NCBI RefSeq assembly: GCF_051962475.1
Contig: NZ_JBQCCF010000049.1
Coordinates: 1 to 62,764, forward strand
Direction of reading: 5' to 3'
Length of the DNA: 62,764 bases
Origin: Dyella_A sp051962475
GTDB taxonomy: Bacteria; Pseudomonadota; Gammaproteobacteria; Xanthomonadales; Rhodanobacteraceae
A program made the position numbers and the translations under genes. Shown here piece by piece: positions 39,929-48,695 of this stretch (the stretch's first letter is position 1; each line of letters starts with the position of its first letter). Below the pieces are notes generated by a model, which made no database searches, was not told where the DNA came from, and worked only from the letters and a program-made list of their open reading frames with translations.

Positions 39929-41950
39929 TCAGCGCACCTGCGGCGCGTTGCCTTCGATGGCGGCCTTCAGCCGGCGGATCAGCGTGGGCCAGTCGACCTC
40001 GGCCTGGTGTCCGATCACCTCGAGGTGCGGCAGACCGCTGCCATCCACAATAGTGTAGCCGTCCGCGGTCGGCTCCAGCCCGCTCATGTGGCACACCGCC
40101 CCCTGCAACCGGCAGTTCAGGCCGATGCGGTCGTAGCCGAAGGTCTTGAACAGCTTCAGCACCGCGCCCTGCAGGCCCGCCGCCATGCCACCGCCGCCGA
40201 CCGAGGTGAGGTTGTTCACCGCGCGCTGGCTGATCCGGCCGCCCTGGCTGGCCAGCAGTTGCGCGTCGAACGCCACCGGCTGCCAGTTCACCAGCCGCAG
40301 GCCGTCGATATGACCATCGAGCGGGCCGGTGATGGAGCCGAAGTCGAACACGCTGGTAATGGCGCCCAGGTCGAGCTGGCGCAGCGCGATGTTGCCGGCC
40401 AGCACGGGGTTGTCGCCAAACGGCTGCTGCAAGGCCAGCCCGGTGACATCGACGAAGCCGCCGAACACGTTGAGCGACAGTCCGCCATCGAGCACGAGTT
40501 GATCGCCGCTGATGGTCAGGCCGGTGATCGCGCCACCGAGCGTGCCGGGGAACTGCGGCCAGCCCATGGTCTGGCTGAAGGCGGCCATGTCGACACCGGT
40601 GACCGCCATCGAGGTCTCCAGCCGCTGCCCGCGGGCGGCCGCGGGGGCCCAGTCGAGCGCGCTGATGCGCACCTGTCCGCCCAGCAGGCTCATGCTGATC
40701 GGCCGCTGCAGCGAAAGCACGCCGTCGCTGCTGTGCCAGCGCGATGTGGCCGGACCATGCATGAGGCGATAGACGCCCAGGCGCTGCCAGCTCAGGTCGG
40801 TGCCCGGTCGCGCGCCGTCGCGGCTCCAGTCGAGCCCGCCTTTCAGGCCGGCGATTGCGAGCCGGCCATCGGCATCGGCCAGATCCAGGCCGGAGGTGGT
40901 GAAGGTGAACGCGTTCAGGCCGTCGCGGCGCAGGTCCACGGTGGCGGAGAGCTGTCCGCGCGCCGTCATGTCGCGCAGCCCGAAGCTCGCCAGCCAGGCC
41001 CGCCCGTAGCGCTGGTAGGCGGTCGGCAGGCTCAGCTGCAACTGGCTCAGGTTGAGCGAAGACAGATCGCCCTTGGCGTTGAACGCCATGGCGCCCTTGA
41101 GCTGCATGGCATCGGGGTCGCCCACCCGCAACCGGCTCACGGTGACCGCACCGGCCTGCGCCTGGGCGTCGAGCGACAGTTGCACCGCGTGGTCCGGCAG
41201 CTTGGCGTAGATCGGTCCGAGCAGTACTTCGCCGCCGCGCAGCGTGCTCTCCAGGTGGATATCGGCAGGCCCTTCGGCCGTGTTCAGCACGAATCGGCCG
41301 CCCGCGCCGAGCGCTTGGGCAGCGAGCGTGCCCGCGGGAGAATCGAAGCCCAGCGCGTCCAGATCGAACTGGCCGGAAGCCTGGATGCCGCGCTCGCGCT
41401 GATCGAGCGCCAGCACTGCGTTGACCCGGCCACCGGTGGCACGGCCGGACCACACCGTGCTCATCAATCCCTGCAGCCAGGCGAACGGCAGGCTCTTCAA
41501 CTCGATCTGGGCGTGGGTCGGCTGATCCAGCGGCACAAAGGTGGTCGCTTGCGCCTTGCCCTGGCGCAGGTCGACCAGCACGGTGTTGGCGGCCGGGTCG
41601 ATCTGCAGGCTGACCGTGGCATCGCCCAGCGCGGCGCCGGGTGCGCGCTTGAGTTGCAGCGGCCCGTCAAACGACCAGCGCCCATGCGGGTCGCGCTGCA
41701 GCACGGCATCGAGATGCAGTCCGACCCGCCGCCAGCCCATCGCCGGCACGTCGACCCGCGCGGCGTCCATCTGCATGCGCAGCCCGCCGGCATCGACCGG
41801 TGTCACTGCCAGCGAGAGCTGCTGCAGGGTGGCTCCCGGTACCGTGACCGACTTGGCGGCCAGGCTCGCGCCCGCATGCGCCGGCGCGGCGAGCAGCAGC
41901 GACAGAACCAGCAACAGAACCCACGGAAGACGGCTTGATAAGGCACCCAT
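39929..41950 (-). CDS. ydbH: YdbH-like AsmA-family protein
   Basis: 673 residues with an N-terminal hydrophobic helix (SRLPWVLLLVLSLLLAAPAHAGA) and a long, beta-strand-rich, repetitive body. The C-terminal YdbH/dicarboxylate-transport domain is present (FVDVTGLALQQPFGDNPVLAG). AsmA-type proteins form hydrophobic bridges moving phospholipids between the membranes; E. coli YdbH works with YnbE and YdbL. Shorter than the E. coli protein (879 residues). The N-terminal hydrophobic stretch could be a signal peptide or an inner-membrane anchor. Start ATG 41950, weak GCGGGA upstream. Confidence 0.8.
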   Translation of the reverse strand: MGALSSRLPWVLLLVLSLLLAAPAHAGASLAAKSVTVPGATLQQLSLAVTPVDAGGLRMQMDAARVDVPAMGWRRVGLHLDAVLQRDPHGRWSFDGPLQLKRAPGAALGDATVSLQIDPAANTVLVDLRQGKAQATTFVPLDQPTHAQIELKSLPFAWLQGLMSTVWSGRATGGRVNAVLALDQRERGIQASGQFDLDALGFDSPAGTLAAQALGAGGRFVLNTAEGPADIHLESTLRGGEVLLGPIYAKLPDHAVQLSLDAQAQAGAVTVSRLRVGDPDAMQLKGAMAFNAKGDLSSLNLSQLQLSLPTAYQRYGRAWLASFGLRDMTARGQLSATVDLRRDGLNAFTFTTSGLDLADADGRLAIAGLKGGLDWSRDGARPGTDLSWQRLGVYRLMHGPATSRWHSSDGVLSLQRPISMSLLGGQVRISALDWAPAAARGQRLETSMAVTGVDMAAFSQTMGWPQFPGTLGGAITGLTISGDQLVLDGGLSLNVFGGFVDVTGLALQQPFGDNPVLAGNIALRQLDLGAITSVFDFGSITGPLDGHIDGLRLVNWQPVAFDAQLLASQGGRISQRAVNNLTSVGGGGMAAGLQGAVLKLFKTFGYDRIGLNCRLQGAVCHMSGLEPTADGYTIVDGSGLPHLEVIGHQAEVDWPTLIRRLKAAIEGNAPQVR

Positions 41951-41995
41951 GTCCCGCCATTCTGCCAAACTCTGCTGAACGACAAGGATTTCGTC

Positions 41996-42757
41996 ATGAC
42001 GCACACGCTCCCTTCCGCGGCATCGCTACCGCGCACCGACGCCCTCGCCCTGCGCGTATTGATCGCCGATGACGACGCAGCGAGCCGCCGCTTCCTGCTC
42101 GATGCCGTGCGCGCGCTCGGCGCCGACGCGACCGATTGCGCGGACGGCCCCGAAGCCCTGGGCGTCGCGCGGAACGAGGTGTTCGACCTGCTGCTGCTGG
42201 ATTGCCGCATGCCCGGGGCTGGCGCCTGCGAGGTTCTGGCGACGCTGCGCAAGGAAGCCTTCGCCGCCTCGCGCGATGCCGTGGCGATCGCCACCACCGC
42301 CGAACTCGACACCGCGCAGCGTGCCCTGCTGCTGGCCGAAGGGTTCAGCGATGTGCTCGCCAAGCCGTGTCGTATCGACGACCTGCGGCGCGTAGTGGCG
42401 CTGGCGCCGGCCTATCTGAACCGCCTGCCGATGCTCGACGACGAGGCAGCACTGCTGGCCAGTGGCGACTCGACCACGATGCGCGCGCTGCGCCAGTTGT
42501 TGCAGCAGGAGCTGCTGACGCTGTGCAGCGAGCTCGATCAGCTCGGCCAGGACGGCACCGCGCTGCGCGATCGCCTGCACCGCCTGCGCTCCTCATGCGG
42601 CTTCTGCGGCGCCACCGCGCTGTCGGGTCACGTGGTGGCGCTGCAGCAACAACTGACGGGCGCCCGGCCGGAGCAGGCCGCGTCGGCGGTGGTGCGCTTC
42701 CGCAGCGTGCTGATGGAGACGCTGCGCGCGCTGGACCGCCCACAGCAGGCAGCCTGA
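41996..42757 (+). CDS. Receiver-Hpt hybrid response regulator
   Basis: 253 residues. A CheY-like receiver domain (about 18-135) has the acidic pocket DDD at 25-27, phospho-acceptor Asp69 (LLLLDCRMPG) and Lys123 (DVLAKPC). It is joined to a C-terminal histidine-phosphotransfer domain with His195 in LHRLRSSCGFCGA, which matches the HxLKGSSxxxGA pattern. No DNA-binding or output enzyme domain is present, so it is a phosphorelay intermediate. No kinase is adjacent; it is divergent from the ydbH-like gene with a 45-base gap. Confidence 0.88.
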   Translation: MTHTLPSAASLPRTDALALRVLIADDDAASRRFLLDAVRALGADATDCADGPEALGVARNEVFDLLLLDCRMPGAGACEVLATLRKEAFAASRDAVAIATTAELDTAQRALLLAEGFSDVLAKPCRIDDLRRVVALAPAYLNRLPMLDDEAALLASGDSTTMRALRQLLQQELLTLCSELDQLGQDGTALRDRLHRLRSSCGFCGATALSGHVVALQQQLTGARPEQAASAVVRFRSVLMETLRALDRPQQAA

Positions 42758-42782
42758 GCAGCGGCAACCCGCCCGCCGAAGC

Positions 42783-43493
42783 TCAGCGCCGCGACATCGC
42801 CGCGGCCAGCACCTGCCAGGCGCGTAGCTCGCCACCGCCGAGATGAAAACGGATGACCTCGCGCATCATGCCGCGCAGCAACTGCAGGTCAGCCGACCCA
42901 GGTAACCGGTCGTGCGCCAGGGCCAGCAGCACCTCCCCCCGCAGGGCACCGGCGTCGCCGGCCATGCACGGCATTGGCCCGCTTTCGGCGTGGTAGCGGT
43001 AGTACATGTCCGGATCGATCGCCGCTCCGGTGACGGCGTCGTGGTCGAGCACGAGCGCATAGCCCAATGCCTGCAGGAAGTCGCGTTCGAAGCGGCGCAG
43101 TGTCCACGCCAGCGGCTCCATGCCGGACAACCGCACCAGCGTGAGCGCGTAGCTGTCGAACATGTCCGGGTGCGGATCCTGCCGACCGGTCAAGCGCACC
43201 ACCAGCTCGTTGACGTATAGCCCGGCCAAGCCGTGGTCGCCCAGCAAGCGGCGTGGCGCGTCTAGCGGCTCGGCGCCGCGCAAGGTGGCGAGTTCACCGC
43301 GCATCAGCAGATCCATCGCCAGGCGCTGAAACGGCTCCAGCAGCGCACGCTGGGCTCGGCCCTTCTCGCTGCGCACGCCGCGCGCCACCACGCCGACCCG
43401 CCCGTGCTCGCGGGTCAGGCACTCCAGCAGCAGCGACGTCTCGCGGTACGGCCGCGCGTGCAGGACATAGGCAGGCTGCTGATCGATGCGCAT
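42783..43493 (-). CDS. recO: DNA repair protein RecO
   Basis: 236 residues. N-terminal OB fold (AYVLHARPYRETSLLLECLTREHGRVGVVARGVR) and a helical C-terminal part. It loads RecA onto SSB-coated gaps with RecR in the RecFOR pathway. The zinc-binding cysteines of some RecO proteins are not obvious. It is the last gene of the leftward sigma-E operon, 28 bases after era. Confidence 0.93.
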   Translation of the reverse strand: MRIDQQPAYVLHARPYRETSLLLECLTREHGRVGVVARGVRSEKGRAQRALLEPFQRLAMDLLMRGELATLRGAEPLDAPRRLLGDHGLAGLYVNELVVRLTGRQDPHPDMFDSYALTLVRLSGMEPLAWTLRRFERDFLQALGYALVLDHDAVTGAAIDPDMYYRYHAESGPMPCMAGDAGALRGEVLLALAHDRLPGSADLQLLRGMMREVIRFHLGGGELRAWQVLAAAMSRR

Positions 43494-43521
43494 GGCGTGG
43501 ACGGCGGCGGGCGCCGCGGGA

Positions 43522-44475
43522 TCAGTCGGTGTAGCCGAACTTCTTCAGCATGGATTCGTCGTCCACCCAGCCTTCGCGCACCTTCACCCACAGCTTGAGG
43601 AACACCTTGCGCTCGAACAGGCGCTCCATGTGCCGGCGGGCGGCACTGCCGATCGCCTTGAGCTGGGCGCCGCCCTGGCCGATCACGATGGCTTTCTGGC
43701 CATCGCGCTCCACCCAGATCACGGCGTGGATTTCCGCCACGCCATCGGGGCGATCGGCGAACTGCTCGATCTCCACCGTGGTGGCGTACGGCAGTTCCTG
43801 GTCCAGCCGCAGCATGAGCTGTTCGCGCACCATCTCGGCGGCGAGGAAGCGCTCGCTGCGATCGGTCACCTCATCTTCGCCGTAGATCGGCGGCTGCACC
43901 GGCAGACGCGCCAGGATCGCCTTCTCCAGCTCGGCCAGGCCCTTTTCCTTCAGCGCGCTGACGTAGTGGATCTCGTCGAAGGCGTGGGTTTCGGCGAGCT
44001 TGGCCACGAACGGGAGCAGCGCCCCCTTGTCCTTGCTGAGGTCGACTTTGTTGATCGCCAGCAGGCGCGGGGTGTCCTGCTCGCCCAATGCGGCGTAGAC
44101 GGCTTCGTCCTCGTCGGTCCAGCGGCCGGCCTCGATCACCTGCACGGCCACGTCGACATCGCTGATCGCCGAGCGCGCGGCGCGGTTGAGGCTGCGGTTC
44201 ATCGCGCGCTTGGCGCCGCGATGCAGGCCCGGCGTGTCGACGTAGAGGATCTGCCCGGCATCGGTGGTGTTGATCCCCAGGATGCGATGGCGCGTGGTCT
44301 GCGGCCGCGGGCTGACGATGGACAGGCGAAAGCCGATCAACGCGTTGAGCAGGGTCGACTTGCCCACGTTGGGACGCCCGGCCAGCGCCACCGTGCCGCA
44401 GCGGAAATCGTCGTGGGGCAAGGCAGGCGCGCCATCGGCGGCGTCGGAAAGGTCGTGTTCGTCGGTCATCGGCAT
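43522..44475 (-). CDS. era: GTPase Era
   Basis: 317 residues. The G domain has G1 GRPNVGKSTLLN, G3 DTPG and G4 NKVD, and the C-terminal KH domain follows with VIGQGGAQLKAIGSAARRHMERLFERKVFLKLWVKVREGW (conserved in segments). It binds 16S rRNA near the 3' end and is needed for 30S assembly. An extra acidic N-terminal extension of about 20 residues is present; an internal ATG at 44469 is also possible. A strong hairpin lies between rnc and era. Confidence 0.96.
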   Translation of the reverse strand: MPMTDEHDLSDAADGAPALPHDDFRCGTVALAGRPNVGKSTLLNALIGFRLSIVSPRPQTTRHRILGINTTDAGQILYVDTPGLHRGAKRAMNRSLNRAARSAISDVDVAVQVIEAGRWTDEDEAVYAALGEQDTPRLLAINKVDLSKDKGALLPFVAKLAETHAFDEIHYVSALKEKGLAELEKAILARLPVQPPIYGEDEVTDRSERFLAAEMVREQLMLRLDQELPYATTVEIEQFADRPDGVAEIHAVIWVERDGQKAIVIGQGGAQLKAIGSAARRHMERLFERKVFLKLWVKVREGWVDDESMLKKFGYTD

Positions 44476-44502
44476 GAAATCTGGGGGCGAGATAGGGGGC
44501 TA

Positions 44503-44528
44503 GCATCGCGCCGGGGCGGCGCGGATGC
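44503..44528 (-). promoter_or_regulatory. Hairpin in the rnc-era intercistronic gap
   Basis: GCATC plus GCGCC (44503-44512) pair with GGCGC plus GATGC (44518-44528) around a GGGGC loop, with a one-base bulge. It is the only strong stem in the 79-base gap between rnc and era. No T-run follows. It could be an RNase III or stability site. Function inferred. Confidence 0.4.
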
Positions 44529-44554
44529 CAGTGATCGTTCAGTCGGGTCGCGCG

Positions 44555-45214
44555 TCAGGCGCGAGCGTTGTGTTCGAGCAGGCGGGCCAGCACGCTTTCG
44601 GCGGCATCCTGCTCGGCCGAGCGCCGGCTCGAGCCGCTGGCCTGGGCGTCCAGCTCCATTGGCTCGGCGATCGTGCAGCGCACGTCGAATTGCTTGGCGT
44701 GGTCGTCGCCGTGGCTGGCGACCAGCTCGTAACGCGGCAGCGGCCAGCCACCAGCCTGTAGGTGTTCCTGAAGGCGGGTCTTGGCGTCCTTGGAAGAGCG
44801 CGGCAGTGCGGCGATGCGCTCGGCGAACAACTGGCGCACCACCTGTCGGCAGGCTTCGAACCCGCCATCGAGATAGACCGCCGCGATCAGCGCCTCGAAC
44901 GCGTCGGCGAGAATCGACTCACGCCGGAAGCCGCCGCTCTTGAGTTCGCCGGGACCGAGCTTCAGGCGGTCGCCCAGTTCCAGTTCACGCGCGACCACTG
45001 CCAGCGCCGGACCGTTCACCAGCTGCGCGCGCAGGCGCGAGAGCTCACCCTCGCTGGCATGCGGGTGCACCTCGAACAGCATTTCGGCGACCACCGCGCC
45101 GAGAAACGCGTCACCCAGAAACTCCAGCCGCTCGTTGTTCGGCCGCCCGACGCTGCGATGGGTCAGCGCCAGATCGGCCAGCGCCGGATCGCGGAATCGG
45201 TAATCAAGCGTCAA
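44555..45214 (-). CDS. rnc: Ribonuclease III
   Basis: 219 residues. The endonuclease domain has NNERLEFLGDAFLGAVV (signature with catalytic Glu/Asp) and ADAFEALIAAVYLDGG. A C-terminal dsRNA-binding domain follows (KDAKTRLQEHLQAGGW, GSSRRSAEQDAAESVLARLL). It processes rRNA precursors and structured mRNAs. The start is TTG, only three bases after the stop of the DUF4845 gene; a TGA lies just upstream in frame. No in-frame ATG fits near there, so the weak start may keep levels low and coupled to the preceding gene. Confidence 0.94.
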   Translation of the reverse strand: MTLDYRFRDPALADLALTHRSVGRPNNERLEFLGDAFLGAVVAEMLFEVHPHASEGELSRLRAQLVNGPALAVVARELELGDRLKLGPGELKSGGFRRESILADAFEALIAAVYLDGGFEACRQVVRQLFAERIAALPRSSKDAKTRLQEHLQAGGWPLPRYELVASHGDDHAKQFDVRCTIAEPMELDAQASGSSRRSAEQDAAESVLARLLEHNARA

Positions 45215-45217
45215 GAA

Positions 45218-45598
45218 TCATTCACCCACGGTGCCGGAGAGCGCCACGCTGTTGTCGAAATGCAGCAGGAAATCGATGTTGGCGATGAACGGCACCTGCT
45301 TGTCGTAGCTCACCACCAGCGTCGAAGCGCCATTGTTGCGCTCGATGGTGATGTCCGACGGCTGGATGGTGGCGTCATCGACGTACTGGAAACCCATCTT
45401 GAACATCAGATCACGACGAATGGTGTCCAGCGAGCGCCCGTTGGCGCCGTCGGTGGCGATCTGGCTCATGGCCTTCTTCACGCCCATGAACTCGACGTAC
45501 GACGGCACCAGCTTCATGGCCATGAAGCCGAAGAAGGCCACGATGATCAGGATCATCAAAAATCCGATCAGCGTGATGCCCGACTGTTTTGCTTTCAT
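45218..45598 (-). CDS. DUF4845 family membrane protein
   Basis: 126 residues. The N-terminus MKAKQSGITLIGFLMILIIVAFFGFM looks like a type IV pilin-type leader plus helix (a G-[IF]-T-L-I pattern). A short periplasmic domain follows. The family sits between lepB and rnc in many beta- and gammaproteobacteria. Function is unknown, but it is predicted to be a single-pass inner-membrane protein facing the periplasm. The start has a clear GAGGGGA ribosome-binding site. Confidence 0.88.
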   Translation of the reverse strand: MKAKQSGITLIGFLMILIIVAFFGFMAMKLVPSYVEFMGVKKAMSQIATDGANGRSLDTIRRDLMFKMGFQYVDDATIQPSDITIERNNGASTLVVSYDKQVPFIANIDFLLHFDNSVALSGTVGE

Positions 45599-45736
45599 AG
45601 TCCCCTCGCTAAGCCGCCTGGCGGCAACCCCCGGTAATGGCCGATTCGGCCCGATTCTGTCCCGCCGTCGCAACGTACGCGGTGAGGGCGATTCTGCCCG
45701 CAGCCGGCGCGCTCGTCACGCGCCAGCGGTCGCAGA

Positions 45737-46687
45737 TCAGTGAATTAGCGTGCCGATGCGCTTCCAGGCGACGCCGCCGGTATGCAGGCCCTGCCAGCTG
45801 AACCAGATCAGGAACGCCTTGCCGGCGAGGTTCTTCTCCGGCAGGCAGCCCCACCAGCGGCTGTCGGTGCTGTTCTCGCGATCGTCGCCCATCACCAGAT
45901 AACAGCCCTGCGGCACCTTGGAAGGCACCAGCTGGTTGGGGATCATATTGGTCGGCATGCGCGAAGGCATGCGGGCCACCAGATGATTGACGGTCTTGCC
46001 GGTCTCGCCCGGCAGATGCTCGTTCCACACTGTGGCGCCGTAGTACAGCAGCTCGGCATCTTCCGCGCGCTGCGGATTGCCCACGTATGGCCCCAGCTCG
46101 TCGGAGGCGACCGGCTTGCCGTTGATCACGATCTGGCTGTCGCGCACTTCGATGGTGTCACCGGGCAGACCGATCACGCGCTTGATCCAGTTCTGGCTCG
46201 GCACCGGCGTGAGCGGCGTCGGGCAGGCGTGGTCGGCACCGTTGGCCGGCGTGGTGCCGTCTTCCGCGCCGCCGATGCGCTGGAAGTGCCCATCGGCATC
46301 GCGGCACAGGTAGCCGGGAAAGCGGAACACCACCACGTCGCCACGCTTGGGCTCGCCAATGTCCAGGAACTTGTTGTTGAACGCCGGCAGCCGCAGGCCG
46401 TAGGCGAACTTGTTAACCAGGATGAAATCGCCCACGTCCAGCGTCGGCATCATCGAACCGGACGGAATGCGGAACGGCTCGGCCACGAACGAGCGCAGCA
46501 GCAGCACCACGAATACCACCGGGAACAGCGAGCGCGCCCAGTCGACCGGCATCGGATCGCGGTATTCCGCACCAGTTGCATCCAGCCGCGCCTTGCGGCG
46601 GCGATACAGCAGCGCGCGATCCAGGCCCCACACCACGCCAAACAGCACGGTCAGGCCGAGCAGGATGGCGGAAAAATCAAAATCCAT
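45737..46687 (-). CDS. lepB: Signal peptidase I
   Basis: 316 residues. TM1 is at the N-terminus (FSAILLGLTVLFGVVWGL) and TM2 near residues 52-66. The catalytic Ser78 is in IPSGSMMPTL, and the Lys is in NWIKRVIGLPGD. The C-terminal box VMGDDRENSTDSRWWG is also present. It cleaves Sec and Tat signal peptides on the periplasmic face. The start is supported by GGAG ten bases upstream. It lies in the lepA-lepB order typical of proteobacteria. Confidence 0.96.
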   Translation of the reverse strand: MDFDFSAILLGLTVLFGVVWGLDRALLYRRRKARLDATGAEYRDPMPVDWARSLFPVVFVVLLLRSFVAEPFRIPSGSMMPTLDVGDFILVNKFAYGLRLPAFNNKFLDIGEPKRGDVVVFRFPGYLCRDADGHFQRIGGAEDGTTPANGADHACPTPLTPVPSQNWIKRVIGLPGDTIEVRDSQIVINGKPVASDELGPYVGNPQRAEDAELLYYGATVWNEHLPGETGKTVNHLVARMPSRMPTNMIPNQLVPSKVPQGCYLVMGDDRENSTDSRWWGCLPEKNLAGKAFLIWFSWQGLHTGGVAWKRIGTLIH

Positions 46688-46759
46688 GTGTTGCTCCGTC
46701 AAGGGAAGGTTGCGTGACACGCCCGTGGCCGCAGGTCGGCCGGACGCGCGTCGCGGCCC

Positions 46760-48550
46760 TTATTTGTCCACCTTCAGCACGGCGAGGAACGCTTCCTGCG
46801 GAATCTCCACGCGGCCCACCTGCTTCATGCGCTTCTTGCCTTCCTTCTGCTTTTCCAGAAGCTTCTTCTTGCGGCTGACGTCGCCGCCGTAGCACTTGGC
46901 CAGCACGTTCTTGCGCAGGGCCTTGACGGTGGAACGCGCGATGATCTGCGCGCCGATCGCCGCCTGGATCGCCACGTCGAACTGCTGGCGGGGAATCAGA
47001 TCCTTCATCCGCTCGACCAGTTCGCGCCCGCGTCGCTCCGCATGCACTCGGTGCACGATCAGGCTCAACGCGTCAACGCGATCGCCGTTGATCAGCACGT
47101 CAGTGCGCACGAACGGGCCGGCCTCGAAGCGATCGAAGTGATAGTCCATCGAGGCGTAACCGCGCGAGACCGATTTGAGGCGGTCGAAGAAGTCCAGCAC
47201 CACCTCGGCCAGCGGGATCTCGTAGGTGATCTGCACCTGGGTGGCGAGGTACTGGATCGAGCGCTGCACGCCGCGCTTTTCCTCGCACAGGGTGATGATG
47301 TTGCCGATGTATTCCTGCGGCGTGAGGATGCTGGCCACCACGATCGGCTCGCGGATCTCGTCGATCTGCGGCACCGGCGGCAGCTTGGCCGGGTTGTCCA
47401 GCGACATGATGGTGCCGTCGGTCTTGAGGATCTCGTAGACCACGGTCGGCGCGGTGGTGATCAGGTCCAGGTCGTACTCACGCTCCAGCCGCTCCTGCAC
47501 GATTTCCATGTGCAGCATGCCGAGGAAGCCGCAGCGGAAACCGAAGCCCATCGCCTCGGACGACTCCGGCTCGAAGAACAGCGCGGCGTCGTTGAGGCGC
47601 AGCTTGTCCAGCGCCTCGCGCAGTGCGGGATAGTCGTCGGCGGACACCGGGAACAGGCCGGCGAACACGCGCGGTTGCATGGTCTGAAAGCCGGGCAGCG
47701 GTTTCTCGGCCGGCTTGCCGGCGAGGGTGAGCGTGTCGCCCACCGGCGCGCCGTGCACGTCCTTGATCGAGGCGGTGATCCAGCCCACCTCGCCTGCCCC
47801 CAGCCGCGTGAGCTTCTTGCGCTTGGGCGTGAAGACACCCACCTCGCCCACCTCGTGGGTGCGCCCAGTGGACATCACCAGAAGCTTGTCGCCGGGCTTG
47901 ATCTCGCCCTGCATCACGCGCACCAGCGACACCACGCCCAGGTAGTTGTCAAACCACGAATCGATGATCAGCGCCTGCAGGCGATCGGTGTCGCGCGGCT
48001 TGGGCGGCGGGATGCGCGCCACAATGGCCTCGAGCACCTCGACCACGTTGAGCCCGGTCTTGGCACTCACCGCGACGGCATCGTCGGCATCGATGCCGAT
48101 CACCGCCTCGATCTCACCCTTCACCTTGTCGATGTCGGCCGTGGGCAGGTCGATCTTGTTGAGCACCGGCACCACTTCCAGCCCCATCTCGACTGCCGTG
48201 TAGCAGTTGGCGACCGACTGCGCCTCCACGCCTTGCGCGGCGTCGACCACCAGCAGCGCACCCTCGCAGGCGGCCAGCGAGCGGCTGACCTCGTAGGAGA
48301 AATCCACGTGCCCCGGGGTGTCGATGAAATTGAGCTGGTAGGTCTTGCCGTCGCGCGCCTTGTACGGCAGCGACACGGACTGCGCCTTGATGGTGATGCC
48401 GCGCTCGCGTTCGATCGGGTTGGAGTCGAGCACCTGGGCTTCCATCTCGCGATCGGCCAGGCCGCCACAGATCTGGATGATGCGGTCGGCGAGCGTAGAC
48501 TTGCCGTGGTCGATGTGCGCGATGATGGAGAAATTGCGGATCAGTTCCAT
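46760..48550 (-). CDS. lepA: Elongation factor 4 (LepA)
   Basis: 596 residues, normal length. The GTPase domain has AHIDHGKSTLADR, DTPGHVDFSYEV and NKIDLP. The LepA-specific C-terminal domain (YGGDVSRKKKLLEKQKEGKKRMK) is present. A ribosomal back-translocation/initiation factor in the cytoplasm. It sits between mucD and lepB; a 145-base gap separates it from mucD with no obvious terminator. Confidence 0.97.
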   Translation of the reverse strand: MELIRNFSIIAHIDHGKSTLADRIIQICGGLADREMEAQVLDSNPIERERGITIKAQSVSLPYKARDGKTYQLNFIDTPGHVDFSYEVSRSLAACEGALLVVDAAQGVEAQSVANCYTAVEMGLEVVPVLNKIDLPTADIDKVKGEIEAVIGIDADDAVAVSAKTGLNVVEVLEAIVARIPPPKPRDTDRLQALIIDSWFDNYLGVVSLVRVMQGEIKPGDKLLVMSTGRTHEVGEVGVFTPKRKKLTRLGAGEVGWITASIKDVHGAPVGDTLTLAGKPAEKPLPGFQTMQPRVFAGLFPVSADDYPALREALDKLRLNDAALFFEPESSEAMGFGFRCGFLGMLHMEIVQERLEREYDLDLITTAPTVVYEILKTDGTIMSLDNPAKLPPVPQIDEIREPIVVASILTPQEYIGNIITLCEEKRGVQRSIQYLATQVQITYEIPLAEVVLDFFDRLKSVSRGYASMDYHFDRFEAGPFVRTDVLINGDRVDALSLIVHRVHAERRGRELVERMKDLIPRQQFDVAIQAAIGAQIIARSTVKALRKNVLAKCYGGDVSRKKKLLEKQKEGKKRMKQVGRVEIPQEAFLAVLKVDK

Positions 48551-48695
48551 GGGCTACGCTGTCAGCTTGCACCGCCAGGCGAAAACGCCGGCGACATGCC
48601 CCCGGGATGGCGGCACGAACCCGGCATTATCGCATGGAACGCCATCCCACCTGCGCCCCGACGGCCACCCTCGAGCAGCCGCCGGGACAGGTGCA

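Noticed and set aside
39908..41938. A 676-codon plus-strand open frame opposite the ydbH-like gene
   Set aside because: Same composition bias, no recognisable domain, no ribosome-binding site; the opposite strand has a signal peptide and AsmA-like pattern.
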